Part shown: piece by piece, positions 17,606-26,247 of the stretch
Layout of the letters: every line of letters begins with the position of its first letter
How positions within the stretch are numbered: the stretch's first letter is position 1
Origin: JBBQZU01 sp038207425
GTDB taxonomy: Bacteria > Bacteroidota > Bacteroidia > Flavobacteriales_D > Cryomorphaceae
DNA length: 64,000 bases
Assembly (NCBI GenBank): GCA_038207425.1
Contig: JBBQZU010000002.1
Span: 62,001-126,000, forward strand
Direction: 5' to 3'
Notes under the pieces: generated by a model
The model's database searches: none
The model's input: only the letters and a program-made list of their open reading frames with translations
What the model was told of the DNA's origin: nothing
Position numbers and translations under genes: made by a program

Positions 17606-17803
17606 GTAGCAAAGGTAGCCATGCATCGTAAAGATTTTACAACTATATCTTAGGATTTTGATTTTCGGCGACTTTTGATTTTAGGGCTGTTAAAAAGGCG
17701 GAGTGCTATTTTTTGAAGTCAACGATCAATACAAGTGCGTTTTGCAAAATCTTTTACTGTGCAAGTAGGTTCATTCGAATTTTGGGTTAATTTGTACCTT
17801 CTT

Positions 17804-18523
17804 ATGCTAGGTAAAATCTCTCTGCAGCAAATACTTTTCCTCGACATTGAGACGGTGCCGGCAGTACCATATTTCGCACAGCTTCCTGAAAATATGCAGT
17901 CGCTGTGGAGCGATAAGACACGCTTTATACAGCAAAGAGAAGCTATTACCGCCGAAGAAGCCTATTCAAAAGCTGGAATTTATGCCGAGTTCGGCAAGGT
18001 GATCTGTATTTCTACTGCTATTTTTCATCAATCTGAAGCAGGACTCAGGCTAAGGGTGAAGTCTTTTTATGGTGATGACGAATCACAAGTGCTGAAAGAT
18101 TTTACGGCTCTCCTCGAAAAGCACTACAATACTGATGATAAATACCTTTGTGGCCACAACCTTAAAGAATTTGACCTGCCCTATATGGCGCGTCGTATGG
18201 TGATTCACGGCATGAAGCTGCCAAGAATTATAGACCTGTCGGGAATGAAACCCTGGGAAGTAAGGCACCTTGACACCTTAGAACTTTGGAAATTTGGCGA
18301 CTATAAACACTTTACATCCCTTTCACTGCTCACAACCATATTGGGTATACCTACACCTAAAGATGATATTACAGGCGCTGACGTAAGCAAGGTATATTGG
18401 GAAGAACGCGACTTGGAACGTATCCGGGTATATTGCGAAAAGGACACCGTTGCTGTTGCACAGTTGATATTAAAATTCAAAAACCTCCCCATAATTCCAA
18501 ATGAAGCTGTCGAAGTTGTTTAA
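17804..18523 (+). CDS. DnaQ-fold 3'-5' exonuclease (PolB exonuclease-like)
   Basis: This 239-aa predicted exonuclease is related to the proofreading domain of family B DNA polymerases. ExoI is in 'ILFLDIETVPAVP' (Asp and Glu), ExoII in 'LCGHNLKEFDLPYMARR' and ExoIII in 'YCEKDTVAVAQ', which together give the DEDD metal site. No polymerase domain follows, so it is a free-standing nuclease of the type found widely in Bacteroidota and probably acts in DNA repair. The ATG at 17804 fits the family start; the longer frame from 17735 begins in non-coding sequence. Its end overlaps the next gene by 23 nt. Confidence 0.85.
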   Translation: MLGKISLQQILFLDIETVPAVPYFAQLPENMQSLWSDKTRFIQQREAITAEEAYSKAGIYAEFGKVICISTAIFHQSEAGLRLRVKSFYGDDESQVLKDFTALLEKHYNTDDKYLCGHNLKEFDLPYMARRMVIHGMKLPRIIDLSGMKPWEVRHLDTLELWKFGDYKHFTSLSLLTTILGIPTPKDDITGADVSKVYWEERDLERIRVYCEKDTVAVAQLILKFKNLPIIPNEAVEVV

Positions 18524-19043
18524 TCAATTTGTAATTGCTCCTGCACTTTTCACAATTGCGTGTAATGCTCCCGCTACTGAGCAAAAGCAAGAATTCGAAG
18601 ATCCTATTGCTTTAATTTGCCTTCCCGAAAAGGGCGCCGCCTTTCGTGGCATTGCACTTGGAGCCACTCCTGCTGAAGTATATGACGCCATAGGTTATGT
18701 TCCTGAGCAAAGCTCAGATACGCTTATAATAGAAATTATAGAACCCGAAAAATCAGGTTTTAATGCCAAAGTATACTATTCATTTGATGGCTACGGGCTT
18801 TTTGAGATACAAGCCGACATTTTTGCAGATGATATGAATCAATTAAAGGAGTCTGTGCCTTTATACAAGACCTACTTTACAGACAAATTTGGTGAAAGCG
18901 CATGCAAAGGCAATAACTGTAGATGGACTACCTTCAGCAAAAACAACAATACAGTTGAGGTGAATTTAAGCGATGAAAGTGGTGATGCTGAAGTTCCGTT
19001 CGTGAGCATAAACTTCCTTGAGCCGCTGAATGATGCGTTCTGA
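18501..19043 (+). CDS. Putative lipoprotein of unknown function
   Basis: This 180-aa protein has a hydrophobic N-terminus and a lipobox-like 'TIAC' (Cys about residue 21). The mature part contains four further cysteines. 'GAAFRGIALGATPAEVYDAI' resembles the start of small exported domains that bind or regulate ligands, but I cannot name the family. It overlaps the exonuclease gene by 23 nt and the ABC ATPase gene by 14 nt, so the three genes are probably one transcript. A lipoprotein next to a peptide-type ABC ATPase could be accessory to import, though it does not look like an SBP_bac_5 substrate-binding protein. Confidence 0.6.
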   Translation: MKLSKLFNQFVIAPALFTIACNAPATEQKQEFEDPIALICLPEKGAAFRGIALGATPAEVYDAIGYVPEQSSDTLIIEIIEPEKSGFNAKVYYSFDGYGLFEIQADIFADDMNQLKESVPLYKTYFTDKFGESACKGNNCRWTTFSKNNNTVEVNLSDESGDAEVPFVSINFLEPLNDAF

Positions 19044-20718
19044 AATTCCGCTGCTGGAGCTTAAAAATCTTCGGATAGCATTTGGAGAAGGGGTCGCCCC
19101 TGCAGTGAGCAATATAAGCTTTACCCTTCATCAAGGCGAGACTATTGGCATTGTGGGAGAATCAGGTTCAGGTAAAAGCCTTACATCGTTGGCTTTGATG
19201 GGACTTTTGCCGAAGAGCGCAATCATCCAAAGCGGGGAAGCACTGCTATACAGCCTGGGTGAACCCAAGAATCTTTTAGGCCTTTCTGAGAAGGAGCTAC
19301 GGCAATACAGGGGCAATCGGCTCGCAATGATTTTTCAGGAACCTATGACCTCCTTGAATCCTGTAATGACCTGTGGTATGCAGGTTGCCGAAGCGCTGCA
19401 ACAACATAAAAAGTTAGGCAGCAGAGCTGCTCAATTAGAGACTATTGAACTTTTTAAGGATGTGGAACTACCACGGCCAACAGAGATATTCTTAAGCTAT
19501 CCGCACCAGCTTTCTGGAGGTCAGAAGCAGCGTGTTATGATTGCTATGGCCATGAGTTGCCAACCCGATATTATTATAGCTGACGAGCCTACAACCGCTC
19601 TTGATGTTACCGTTCAAAAGCGCATACTCCAATTGCTCAACGACTTGAAATCAAAGAATAATATGGGTTTGATTTTCATTAGTCACGACCTTGGAGTAAT
19701 CGGTGAGGTAGCAGATAAGATTATGGTGATGTACAGAGGAGAAGTCATAGAGTATGGCCCTGCTGCTGAAGTTTTGCGCAATCCGCAACACAACTATACC
19801 AAAGCGCTTATTTCATGCCGTCCGCGCCTTGATGTAAAACCATACAGGCTCCCAACGGTAAGTGACTTTCTGGAAGGAGCTTCGAAAGAGCCGATGGTGA
19901 ACCCAGCCCAGGATGTTTCGCATAATACTGAACTGATCAGAGTCGAAGGAATTCAGGTATGGTACCCTTCCAGACGAGACTGGAAAGGCAAGCCAGTAGC
20001 GTATGTACAAGCTGTAAACAATGTTGATATCACAGTTTATAAAGGAGAAACGCTAGGCCTGGTTGGGGAGTCTGGCTGTGGAAAGAGTACATTTGGCAGA
20101 GCTATTTTGCGCTTGCTGCCCTTACATGCCGGCAAAGTAATCTTTGACAACCAAGATATTTCAACTTTTAGCGAAGGCCAAATGAGACCTCTGCGCAAGC
20201 GAATGCAGCTCATTTTTCAAGATCCATACGCATCGCTCAATCCTAGATATACTGTAGATCAGGCACTTGAAGAACCCCTTCATGTGCATAAACTTGCAAA
20301 GAATAGAAAAGAAGCAGCTCAAAAAATCAATTCTATACTCGATAGAGTGGGCCTGCCGCTTGAAGCCCGAAACAAATACCCACACCAATTTTCAGGTGGT
20401 CAAAGACAGCGCATTTGCATAGCACGAGCATTAATGGTAGAGCCTGAATTTATAGTATGCGATGAATCGGTATCAGCACTTGATGTATCAGTGCAGGCGC
20501 AGGTTTTAAATTTGCTGAATGATCTTAAGGAAGACTTTGGGCTCACATATATTTTCATCTCCCATGACCTTAGCGTTGTAAAGTACATGAGCGACCGCAT
20601 GGTGGTAATGCGAAGAGGTGTTATTGTAGAACAAGGTAATGTAAACAGCATCTATTCAAACCCGGCTGATGCCTATACCCGCGAACTAATAGATGCAATT
20701 CCCAAGATAGTGCAGTAG
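19030..20718 (+). CDS. Fused dipeptide/oligopeptide-type ABC transporter ATPase
   Basis: This 562-aa protein consists of two complete ABC domains fused in tandem, equivalent to DppD plus DppF (the YejF layout). The first has Walker A 'GESGSGKS', signature 'LSGGQKQR' and Walker B 'IIIADEPTTALD'. The second has 'GESGCGKS', 'FSGGQRQR' and 'FIVCDESVSALD'. Each half ends in the oligopeptide-type C-terminal extension ('NPQHNYTKALISCRP', 'NPADAYTRELIDAIP'). It should energise a peptide or nickel-type permease, but no permease or classical binding-protein gene is in the window, so its partners are encoded elsewhere. It converges with the methyltransferase gene. Confidence 0.93.
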   Translation: MMRSEIPLLELKNLRIAFGEGVAPAVSNISFTLHQGETIGIVGESGSGKSLTSLALMGLLPKSAIIQSGEALLYSLGEPKNLLGLSEKELRQYRGNRLAMIFQEPMTSLNPVMTCGMQVAEALQQHKKLGSRAAQLETIELFKDVELPRPTEIFLSYPHQLSGGQKQRVMIAMAMSCQPDIIIADEPTTALDVTVQKRILQLLNDLKSKNNMGLIFISHDLGVIGEVADKIMVMYRGEVIEYGPAAEVLRNPQHNYTKALISCRPRLDVKPYRLPTVSDFLEGASKEPMVNPAQDVSHNTELIRVEGIQVWYPSRRDWKGKPVAYVQAVNNVDITVYKGETLGLVGESGCGKSTFGRAILRLLPLHAGKVIFDNQDISTFSEGQMRPLRKRMQLIFQDPYASLNPRYTVDQALEEPLHVHKLAKNRKEAAQKINSILDRVGLPLEARNKYPHQFSGGQRQRICIARALMVEPEFIVCDESVSALDVSVQAQVLNLLNDLKEDFGLTYIFISHDLSVVKYMSDRMVVMRRGVIVEQGNVNSIYSNPADAYTRELIDAIPKIVQ

Positions 20719-20749
20719 CAGCAACTCAATGTTGGTCACATGGTAAATC

Positions 20750-21490
20750 TCATTGCTTTTTAATACCCACGGCTATTACCGACAAGCCTGATTTATGCAT
20801 CAGCACCTTATCAATTATCTTAAAAAATGGTACCAGGCTGTTGAATAATTTTATTTCACCAGATAGTATTTCTTTGTGCTTAAGCAAACTACCTGAGACA
20901 TACCACCCAAGTATTCCTGCGAAATTGAAGTATTCACCATGTACCACTTCAAGATCGCTATTGCTTAGCAGCCTTTTGAGTGAGCGCAATGTATAGCGCC
21001 TGTAGTGCTCGAGCCCTGCATCAAATGAATTGTAAAGCGATTGGTACGCAGGGACCAGAATTAACAATCTGCCTCCGGGCTTCAGGAGCGATTTTGCATT
21101 GGATATGGCCAATGAGTCATTTTCTATATGCTCTACCACGTTAAGTGCAAAGAGACTGTCATAATTGTTCAGATGAGCGGCATATGCTTCCGCGAAATTT
21201 GGGTTTACAAGGTCAATGTTTACAATAGCCAATAAGTTTTTATTGTCGCCAAATGTTGATTGCAAATGCCGACAGTACACTTCTCTAAGATCGGAGAGCG
21301 CAATGGGCTTTCCATCATGAATGAAGTATTTGGAAATATTGCCTATTCCACTACCTATTTCTATTACATCGCCAGGAGTGTGCTTTGACACAATGTCATA
21401 AGTCCATTTGTTAAATTGATTCGCTTCGCTGAGCGCATCGAGTGAGTGCCTGCCAACTTCGTCAATCTCCTTAAAGTGAAAACTACTCAC
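20750..21490 (-). CDS. SAM-dependent methyltransferase
   Basis: This 246-aa class I methyltransferase has the SAM-binding glycine motif 'VIEIGSGIGNISKYF' at about residue 40 and the post-motif 'SLFALNVVEHIEND' ahead of 'LKPGGRLLILVPA'. The C-terminal part is hydrophobic and may contact a membrane. It starts at the base where the upstream GT2 gene ends (1-nt overlap). It therefore probably modifies the same lipid- or sugar-linked product, and its acceptor is unknown. Confidence 0.85.
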   Translation of the reverse strand: MSSFHFKEIDEVGRHSLDALSEANQFNKWTYDIVSKHTPGDVIEIGSGIGNISKYFIHDGKPIALSDLREVYCRHLQSTFGDNKNLLAIVNIDLVNPNFAEAYAAHLNNYDSLFALNVVEHIENDSLAISNAKSLLKPGGRLLILVPAYQSLYNSFDAGLEHYRRYTLRSLKRLLSNSDLEVVHGEYFNFAGILGWYVSGSLLKHKEILSGEIKLFNSLVPFFKIIDKVLMHKSGLSVIAVGIKKQ

Positions 21491-22218
21491 TATTTAAAGA
21501 TGTTGTATTTAAAAATGCAATAGACCGCCCTAATGCCGTCCTTCCAGCCAATTTTTTTCCCATCAGCATAGGTTCGGCCATAATAGCTTATGCCAACTTC
21601 ATAAATTCTTATGCCCGCAACCTGCGCAATTTTCGCTGTAACTTCAGGCTCAAAACCAAATCTGTTCTCTTTTAGCGGTATACCTTTTATAATCTCTGCC
21701 TTGAAGAGTTTATAGCAGGTTTCCATATCGGTAAGATTTAAGTTACTGCAAGCATTGGAGAGCCTGGTGAGCCATTTATTTCCCAGGCTATGCCAAAAGA
21801 AGAGGATGCGGTGGGGCTTTCCGCCAATGAATCGCGACCCGTAAACTACATCAGCAAAACCTTCTACAACCGGCTTAAGCATGATATTATATTCGCGCGG
21901 GTCATATTCCAGATCGGCATCTTGTATAATTATATACTGCCCGCGAGCCTCCTTAATAGCTCTGTGAAGAGCAGCGCCTTTGCCCATATTGTGATGTTGA
22001 GCGTGGTACTTAATATTCAAATCCGGATTATGATTGATGTATTTCATAATTACCGCATCAGAGTCGTCTGTGGACGCATCGTTTACGATCACAATTTCTT
22101 TTTTAATACCATTTACCAGCTCCACCGCCTTTATTTTATTTAGGATCAGATGTATGGTTGGGCCTTCGTTATAGACAGCTATGGCTATAGAAAGCAATTT
22201 AAACGATTCCAAAGGCAT
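21490..22218 (-). CDS. Family 2 glycosyltransferase (dolichyl-phosphate mannose synthase-like)
   Basis: This 242-aa GT-A enzyme has the nucleotide-binding 'SIAVYNEGPTI' and 'IVNDASTDDSD', the metal-binding DxD-type motif in 'IIQDADLEYDPREYN', and the acceptor loop 'MLKPVVEGFADVVYGSRF'. No C-terminal transmembrane segments are seen. It resembles DPM1/polyprenyl-phosphate glycosyltransferases, which supply lipid-linked sugars to GT-C enzymes. That fits its neighbours, since three GT-C-like polytopic proteins lie in the same operon. The GT-C gene upstream ends 3 nt before its start. Confidence 0.9.
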   Translation of the reverse strand: MPLESFKLLSIAIAVYNEGPTIHLILNKIKAVELVNGIKKEIVIVNDASTDDSDAVIMKYINHNPDLNIKYHAQHHNMGKGAALHRAIKEARGQYIIIQDADLEYDPREYNIMLKPVVEGFADVVYGSRFIGGKPHRILFFWHSLGNKWLTRLSNACSNLNLTDMETCYKLFKAEIIKGIPLKENRFGFEPEVTAKIAQVAGIRIYEVGISYYGRTYADGKKIGWKDGIRAVYCIFKYNIFK

Positions 22219-22221
22219 AAT

Positions 22222-23772
22222 TTATTTGACAATAGCAATTTCACTGCGAGGATAGCCAATATACTCCATATATCCCAACCAGTGTTCGCGCGCAGCAGAG
22301 TCGGGCTTGTACCAGTAGCTTGCATAGCTCCACGGACTTGTGGAGGTGTATGCATTTATTGAAACTAAATTAAGCTGATGGGTAGCAAGCATTGCATCGG
22401 GATGACAGAGTATAGGATTATCAATCGAGGCAGACTCGTAGGATATTATTGAACCCGATGGAAGGTCTTTCATTTTTAAAGTCAAATACTGGGTTCTGTT
22501 CAGCGCTGTTTCTTTGTTGGTTCTAAAAGTATGTTCTGAAGGCAGGAAGCCATCTGCAATGCATAAAATCAAGACGACCAGATAAATCAAGGCTTTTGAT
22601 TTTAGCTTTACCTGGCTAGTAATATATTGTATGAAGTAGGCTGTGAATACTGAGAAAAAAAGTAGCTCTATGCCAAATAATCTGTGAACCGCTCTAATTG
22701 CTTGATAACCAGGTAAGGCATTAATAAGTACATATAAAGAAAACCCACTAATACGCATAAATAATCCTAAGGTAATGAGCATAACAAGAAGTAGGATTTT
22801 TAAGTTAATCTGCACTTTTTTCCACATCATCAGAATGTAGCCAACTGAGACGAAAATACCTGCCATTACAATCCCTCCCGGAAATAAGCGGAGCGCATAC
22901 CAGTAGGTAGGATATGCAGTAGGCCCGGTCAAAACGCCCCAAAGCATCGATCCGGGATGGCTGTAGAAGTAAGATTCCCAACCCGGAATAGTTGGCAGAA
23001 TCTCGGAATATGGAGTAAGAGGCAATAAAGCAGCCCTGCGAATGTATGGCTCAATAAGCAGGTAGGCGAACAAGCAGTTCAGCGCTATTGCGCTTAATAG
23101 CAACAACATCCAGCGAAGATTTTGAATCTTTTCCTGCAATTTATGGAAGGATGAGATACAAACCAGGATGAATGTTATTCCAAAAGGAATAATTAGCAGC
23201 ATACCGGGATAGATGCTACAGTACAATTGACCCACGCAGAAAAGCACGGCGAGAAATAAATGAATTGGCGAAGTGCTTTCCCGGAATTTTAAAAGCATCA
23301 TAAATGCGAGGGGAATGAAATATCTTGGGAATACCTGGGCATGTGACATTTGGGGTTGCAGGGCCAGCGAAAAAGCAAAAACAAACGCACCGATCACTGC
23401 TGCGTATGGGTCTTTTAGAAGCCATTTTATGAAAAGCCAGGCAGCCAGATAATTGAGGAGAAATACCAATATAAACCACAATTGAAATGCAGCGAAAAGG
23501 TCGAATCCGAGAATTCTAAAGATGGAATACAGGGGAACACTCCCCAGGTGGTTTTCAGAATATGAAATCACTTCCGGCTCAGGATACAAGAAGGGAGCAT
23601 TCCAGAAACTTTCCTGATTTCCAACAAAGTATTGAAATCCATGCTCAAGAAAATAGGCGTTGAGGCGGGCATCGCCTAGATCGCCCGGAAAGTATTCAAG
23701 GTTAGACCCGGTGAGCGAAAGAGTTACACAAAAAGTTCCTGTTAAAGCTCCTGCAACGAGCAGGGTAATCAT
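22222..23772 (-). CDS. Polytopic membrane protein, GT-C glycosyltransferase-like
   Basis: This 516-aa protein has about 11-13 transmembrane helices. The first periplasmic loop contains acidic residues in 'YFPGDLGDARLNAYFLEH', the position where GT-C enzymes keep their catalytic Asp/Glu. A soluble ~90-residue C-terminal part follows the last helix. The likely role is transfer of a sugar from a polyprenyl-phosphate donor to a cell-surface acceptor, but it has no strong family signature that I recognise. It is followed closely by the GT2 and methyltransferase genes. Confidence 0.7.
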   Translation of the reverse strand: MITLLVAGALTGTFCVTLSLTGSNLEYFPGDLGDARLNAYFLEHGFQYFVGNQESFWNAPFLYPEPEVISYSENHLGSVPLYSIFRILGFDLFAAFQLWFILVFLLNYLAAWLFIKWLLKDPYAAVIGAFVFAFSLALQPQMSHAQVFPRYFIPLAFMMLLKFRESTSPIHLFLAVLFCVGQLYCSIYPGMLLIIPFGITFILVCISSFHKLQEKIQNLRWMLLLLSAIALNCLFAYLLIEPYIRRAALLPLTPYSEILPTIPGWESYFYSHPGSMLWGVLTGPTAYPTYWYALRLFPGGIVMAGIFVSVGYILMMWKKVQINLKILLLVMLITLGLFMRISGFSLYVLINALPGYQAIRAVHRLFGIELLFFSVFTAYFIQYITSQVKLKSKALIYLVVLILCIADGFLPSEHTFRTNKETALNRTQYLTLKMKDLPSGSIISYESASIDNPILCHPDAMLATHQLNLVSINAYTSTSPWSYASYWYKPDSAAREHWLGYMEYIGYPRSEIAIVK

Positions 23773-23789
23773 ATGGAATCACTTGGCCA

Positions 23790-24446
23790 CTATTGCATTG
23801 TAATGACTGAGTCAGGCACAATAAGCTTTCCGGATGTTTTTTTAATTACTTCATCTACAGTAACACCCGCAGCAACCTCTCTCAAAATGAACCCGCCTTC
23901 AGGGGCAATATCAAGTACTGCCAAGTCAGTAACAATCCTTTTTACACAACGCACACCGGTAAGGGGCAAACTGCATTCAGGTAGCAGTTTGCTATCGCCA
24001 CTTTTGCTGGTATGTTGCATCGCAACGATTATATTATCAGCAGAGGCGACAAGATCCATAGCACCCCCCATGCCCTTTACCATCACGCCAGGTATTTTCC
24101 AGTTGGCAATGTCTCCATTTTCAGATACTTCCATAGCACCCAGTACTGTAAGCTGCACGTGCCGGCCCCTGATCATGGCAAAGCTCAATGCTGAGTCGAA
24201 GAAACAGGCTCCAGGCTTCACGGTTATGGTTTGTTTGCCTGCATTGATCAGGTCTGGATCTTCTTCACCCTCGTATGGAAAAAGGCCCATACCAAGAACG
24301 CCGTTTTCTGACTGAAACTCCACTTCCATGCCATCCGGAACATGGTTGGCCACAAGCGTTGGTATGCCTATTCCCAGATTCACGTAGTATCCATGTTGCA
24401 GTTCCTGGGCTATGCGTCGGGCTATTCCGTCTTTGTCTAGTGGCAT
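23790..24446 (-). CDS. scoB: 3-oxoacid CoA-transferase subunit B
   Basis: This is the beta subunit (218 aa) of a succinyl-CoA:3-ketoacid (or butyrate-acetoacetate type) CoA-transferase. The catalytic Glu that forms the CoA thioester is in 'EFQSENGVLGMG' at about residue 45-50. 'GIGIPTLVANH' near the N-terminus is the CoA-binding glycine loop. It allows acetoacetate or other short acids to be activated with succinyl-CoA. The alpha subunit is encoded 3.6 kb upstream on the same strand (28006-28704), with two large membrane-protein genes between them, which is unusual. Confidence 0.95.
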   Translation of the reverse strand: MPLDKDGIARRIAQELQHGYYVNLGIGIPTLVANHVPDGMEVEFQSENGVLGMGLFPYEGEEDPDLINAGKQTITVKPGACFFDSALSFAMIRGRHVQLTVLGAMEVSENGDIANWKIPGVMVKGMGGAMDLVASADNIIVAMQHTSKSGDSKLLPECSLPLTGVRCVKRIVTDLAVLDIAPEGGFILREVAAGVTVDEVIKKTSGKLIVPDSVITMQ

Positions 24447-24456
24447 GAGCGAGCGT

Positions 24457-26247
24457 TTAGGGGTTTGTGTTTTCAGGCAGAAATCTTTCTACCACAATAT
24501 CATTAAATTGAAGAGTTGCATCACTGTTGCTGATGTTCCAAAAATACACAATTGCCATAAAACTGTCTTCTGGAAAATGAAAGGATCTTAGCAAATGGTA
24601 GGTTTCTCCTTTCCAATGTTTTCTGATCCAGTGCAGCGGAATATAATCGTAGGTAAGTGTTCTCCCAAGACTATCCTGACTGGTTATTACTACTTGGCCA
24701 AGTATAACGTGCGCGCCTTCGGTTGCACTGAATTGCATGGAAATTACTCCGGTTTCAGAAGTGCCGGTTTCCCAGGATGCGAGATTTAAATATGGCGCCG
24801 TTCCGCTGTAGGTGGTGTAATCGGTTTTTGCTAAAATTTCAGATTTAGTCTTGGTTTCAGCTTTAGGTTTCAGCAATGCAAATTTTGACTTGTGATGAAT
24901 GTAGACAGTATCGCAGTTCAAAGTATGAAAGTCAATGAATCCAGGCCAGGCAATAATCAAATCAGCAGCGGTATCGGGATAGTACTGCGTTTCCATTAAA
25001 GGCATAGCATTGCCATTTACCAGGTTGTAGTATGCCCAGGATAATCCATACATGTTGCGTCCGCTGATGCGCAGGGGTATGTCAGATTGGGATTGAAGGA
25101 TTGCAGCATTTTGATACACTTCGTCATTTATATGCAAATCGGCCCAAAGATGACTCGTATACAGATTGGCAGTAGCCAGTAGCTCAAGCGGAAAATAGAT
25201 CAAAGGAAAGGCGAGCCATTTAAATACGGCGCGTCCTGAAGCAGCTCCATCAGCCGCAAAGGCTATGGTGAGAATAAAAAGGGTCAGAAAATATATTCCA
25301 GTGCGTTCTTCGGGGTAGTTTACGCCCATTAAAATTTCCAGCAATACTGATCCACAAAAATTCAATACCAGCAAAAGTGCAATTAAGGCACCTACACCCC
25401 AGCCCTTTTTTTCCGAAAGGGTGCGCCAGAGAATGAAACTTGCGGCTGACAGGGTTACAATGGATATGAAATAAGCGAATGCCATACTCTCCATGCCAAA
25501 TTGATATTTGGCAAATGACCAGGCAGTAACCTGAACAAACCCTGCGGTGCTGCCCGTGTATAGCAAGCCGAGAACTTTCAGTTTCATGGCGTAGTAGGCT
25601 GCTGCACTGAAAAGTATACCGCCACCAAGCAACAAACTGAAATAATGCGGAAACCTTCTTTCCTTTTTGATGAATATCAGATGCAATACAAATATGCCCC
25701 CCAGCGCAGTAAGGGTGTTCATGAGGCTCATGTTTGAGAGCAGTGCCAGAAGCATATAGAGCCATGTAAGCCATTGATCGCGGAGCCGGTGCTCATTAAG
25801 GTATTGTGACGCTGACCATATAGCCCCGAGCAGAAAGGCGCTTGACATACCATAGCCTCGGGCAAAAGAAAAGAACTCAAGTTGAAATGATGCGGTGAGC
25901 ATGGCGAGTATCAGCAGCCATCGCACAAAGTTGTTTTTACAAAGAGAAGCCAATTTATTTAGGAAATAGGCAAACAAAATAAAACAGAGCAGATTGGGTA
26001 GCCGAAGCCAAAAAATACCATCATTGAAAATATTGACACTCGCATGTGCCAGCGCCGAGTTAAGTATATGATTGTTTGCATCCCAGAGGGCATGCCATGG
26101 TATATAGCTGTCAAGTTGTACATAGTGAAAAAAAGTTGCGGCTTCGTCATGTACAACAGGCACGTATGCTGCCCGCAAGGCTGCATAAATAAATGCCACC
26201 AGCGAGAGTGCTATGAATATGGCTTTATCAGTTTTTAGCCTTGACAT
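24457..26247 (-). CDS. Polytopic membrane protein, GT-C glycosyltransferase-like
   Basis: This ~596-aa protein has about 12 transmembrane helices in the first ~370 residues and a C-terminal soluble domain of ~200 residues that would be periplasmic. The first external loop has 'VVHDEAATFFHYV', whose adjacent Asp-Glu matches the catalytic motif position of ArnT/PMT-type GT-C enzymes. A sugar-transfer role is inferred from topology and motif only. ATGs at 26247, 26253 and 26262 are all possible; I use 26247, which overlaps the upstream gene by 20 nt. It lies between the two CoA-transferase subunit genes. Confidence 0.7.
   Translation of the reverse strand: MSRLKTDKAIFIALSLVAFIYAALRAAYVPVVHDEAATFFHYVQLDSYIPWHALWDANNHILNSALAHASVNIFNDGIFWLRLPNLLCFILFAYFLNKLASLCKNNFVRWLLILAMLTASFQLEFFSFARGYGMSSAFLLGAIWSASQYLNEHRLRDQWLTWLYMLLALLSNMSLMNTLTALGGIFVLHLIFIKKERRFPHYFSLLLGGGILFSAAAYYAMKLKVLGLLYTGSTAGFVQVTAWSFAKYQFGMESMAFAYFISIVTLSAASFILWRTLSEKKGWGVGALIALLLVLNFCGSVLLEILMGVNYPEERTGIYFLTLFILTIAFAADGAASGRAVFKWLAFPLIYFPLELLATANLYTSHLWADLHINDEVYQNAAILQSQSDIPLRISGRNMYGLSWAYYNLVNGNAMPLMETQYYPDTAADLIIAWPGFIDFHTLNCDTVYIHHKSKFALLKPKAETKTKSEILAKTDYTTYSGTAPYLNLASWETGTSETGVISMQFSATEGAHVILGQVVITSQDSLGRTLTYDYIPLHWIRKHWKGETYHLLRSFHFPEDSFMAIVYFWNISNSDATLQFNDIVVERFLPENTNP

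Noticed and set aside
25250..25774. A 174-codon frame overlapping the GT-C-like membrane protein on the same strand
   Set aside because: The product is low-complexity with many His and Cys, typical of a shifted frame; the membrane-protein frame has clear helices.
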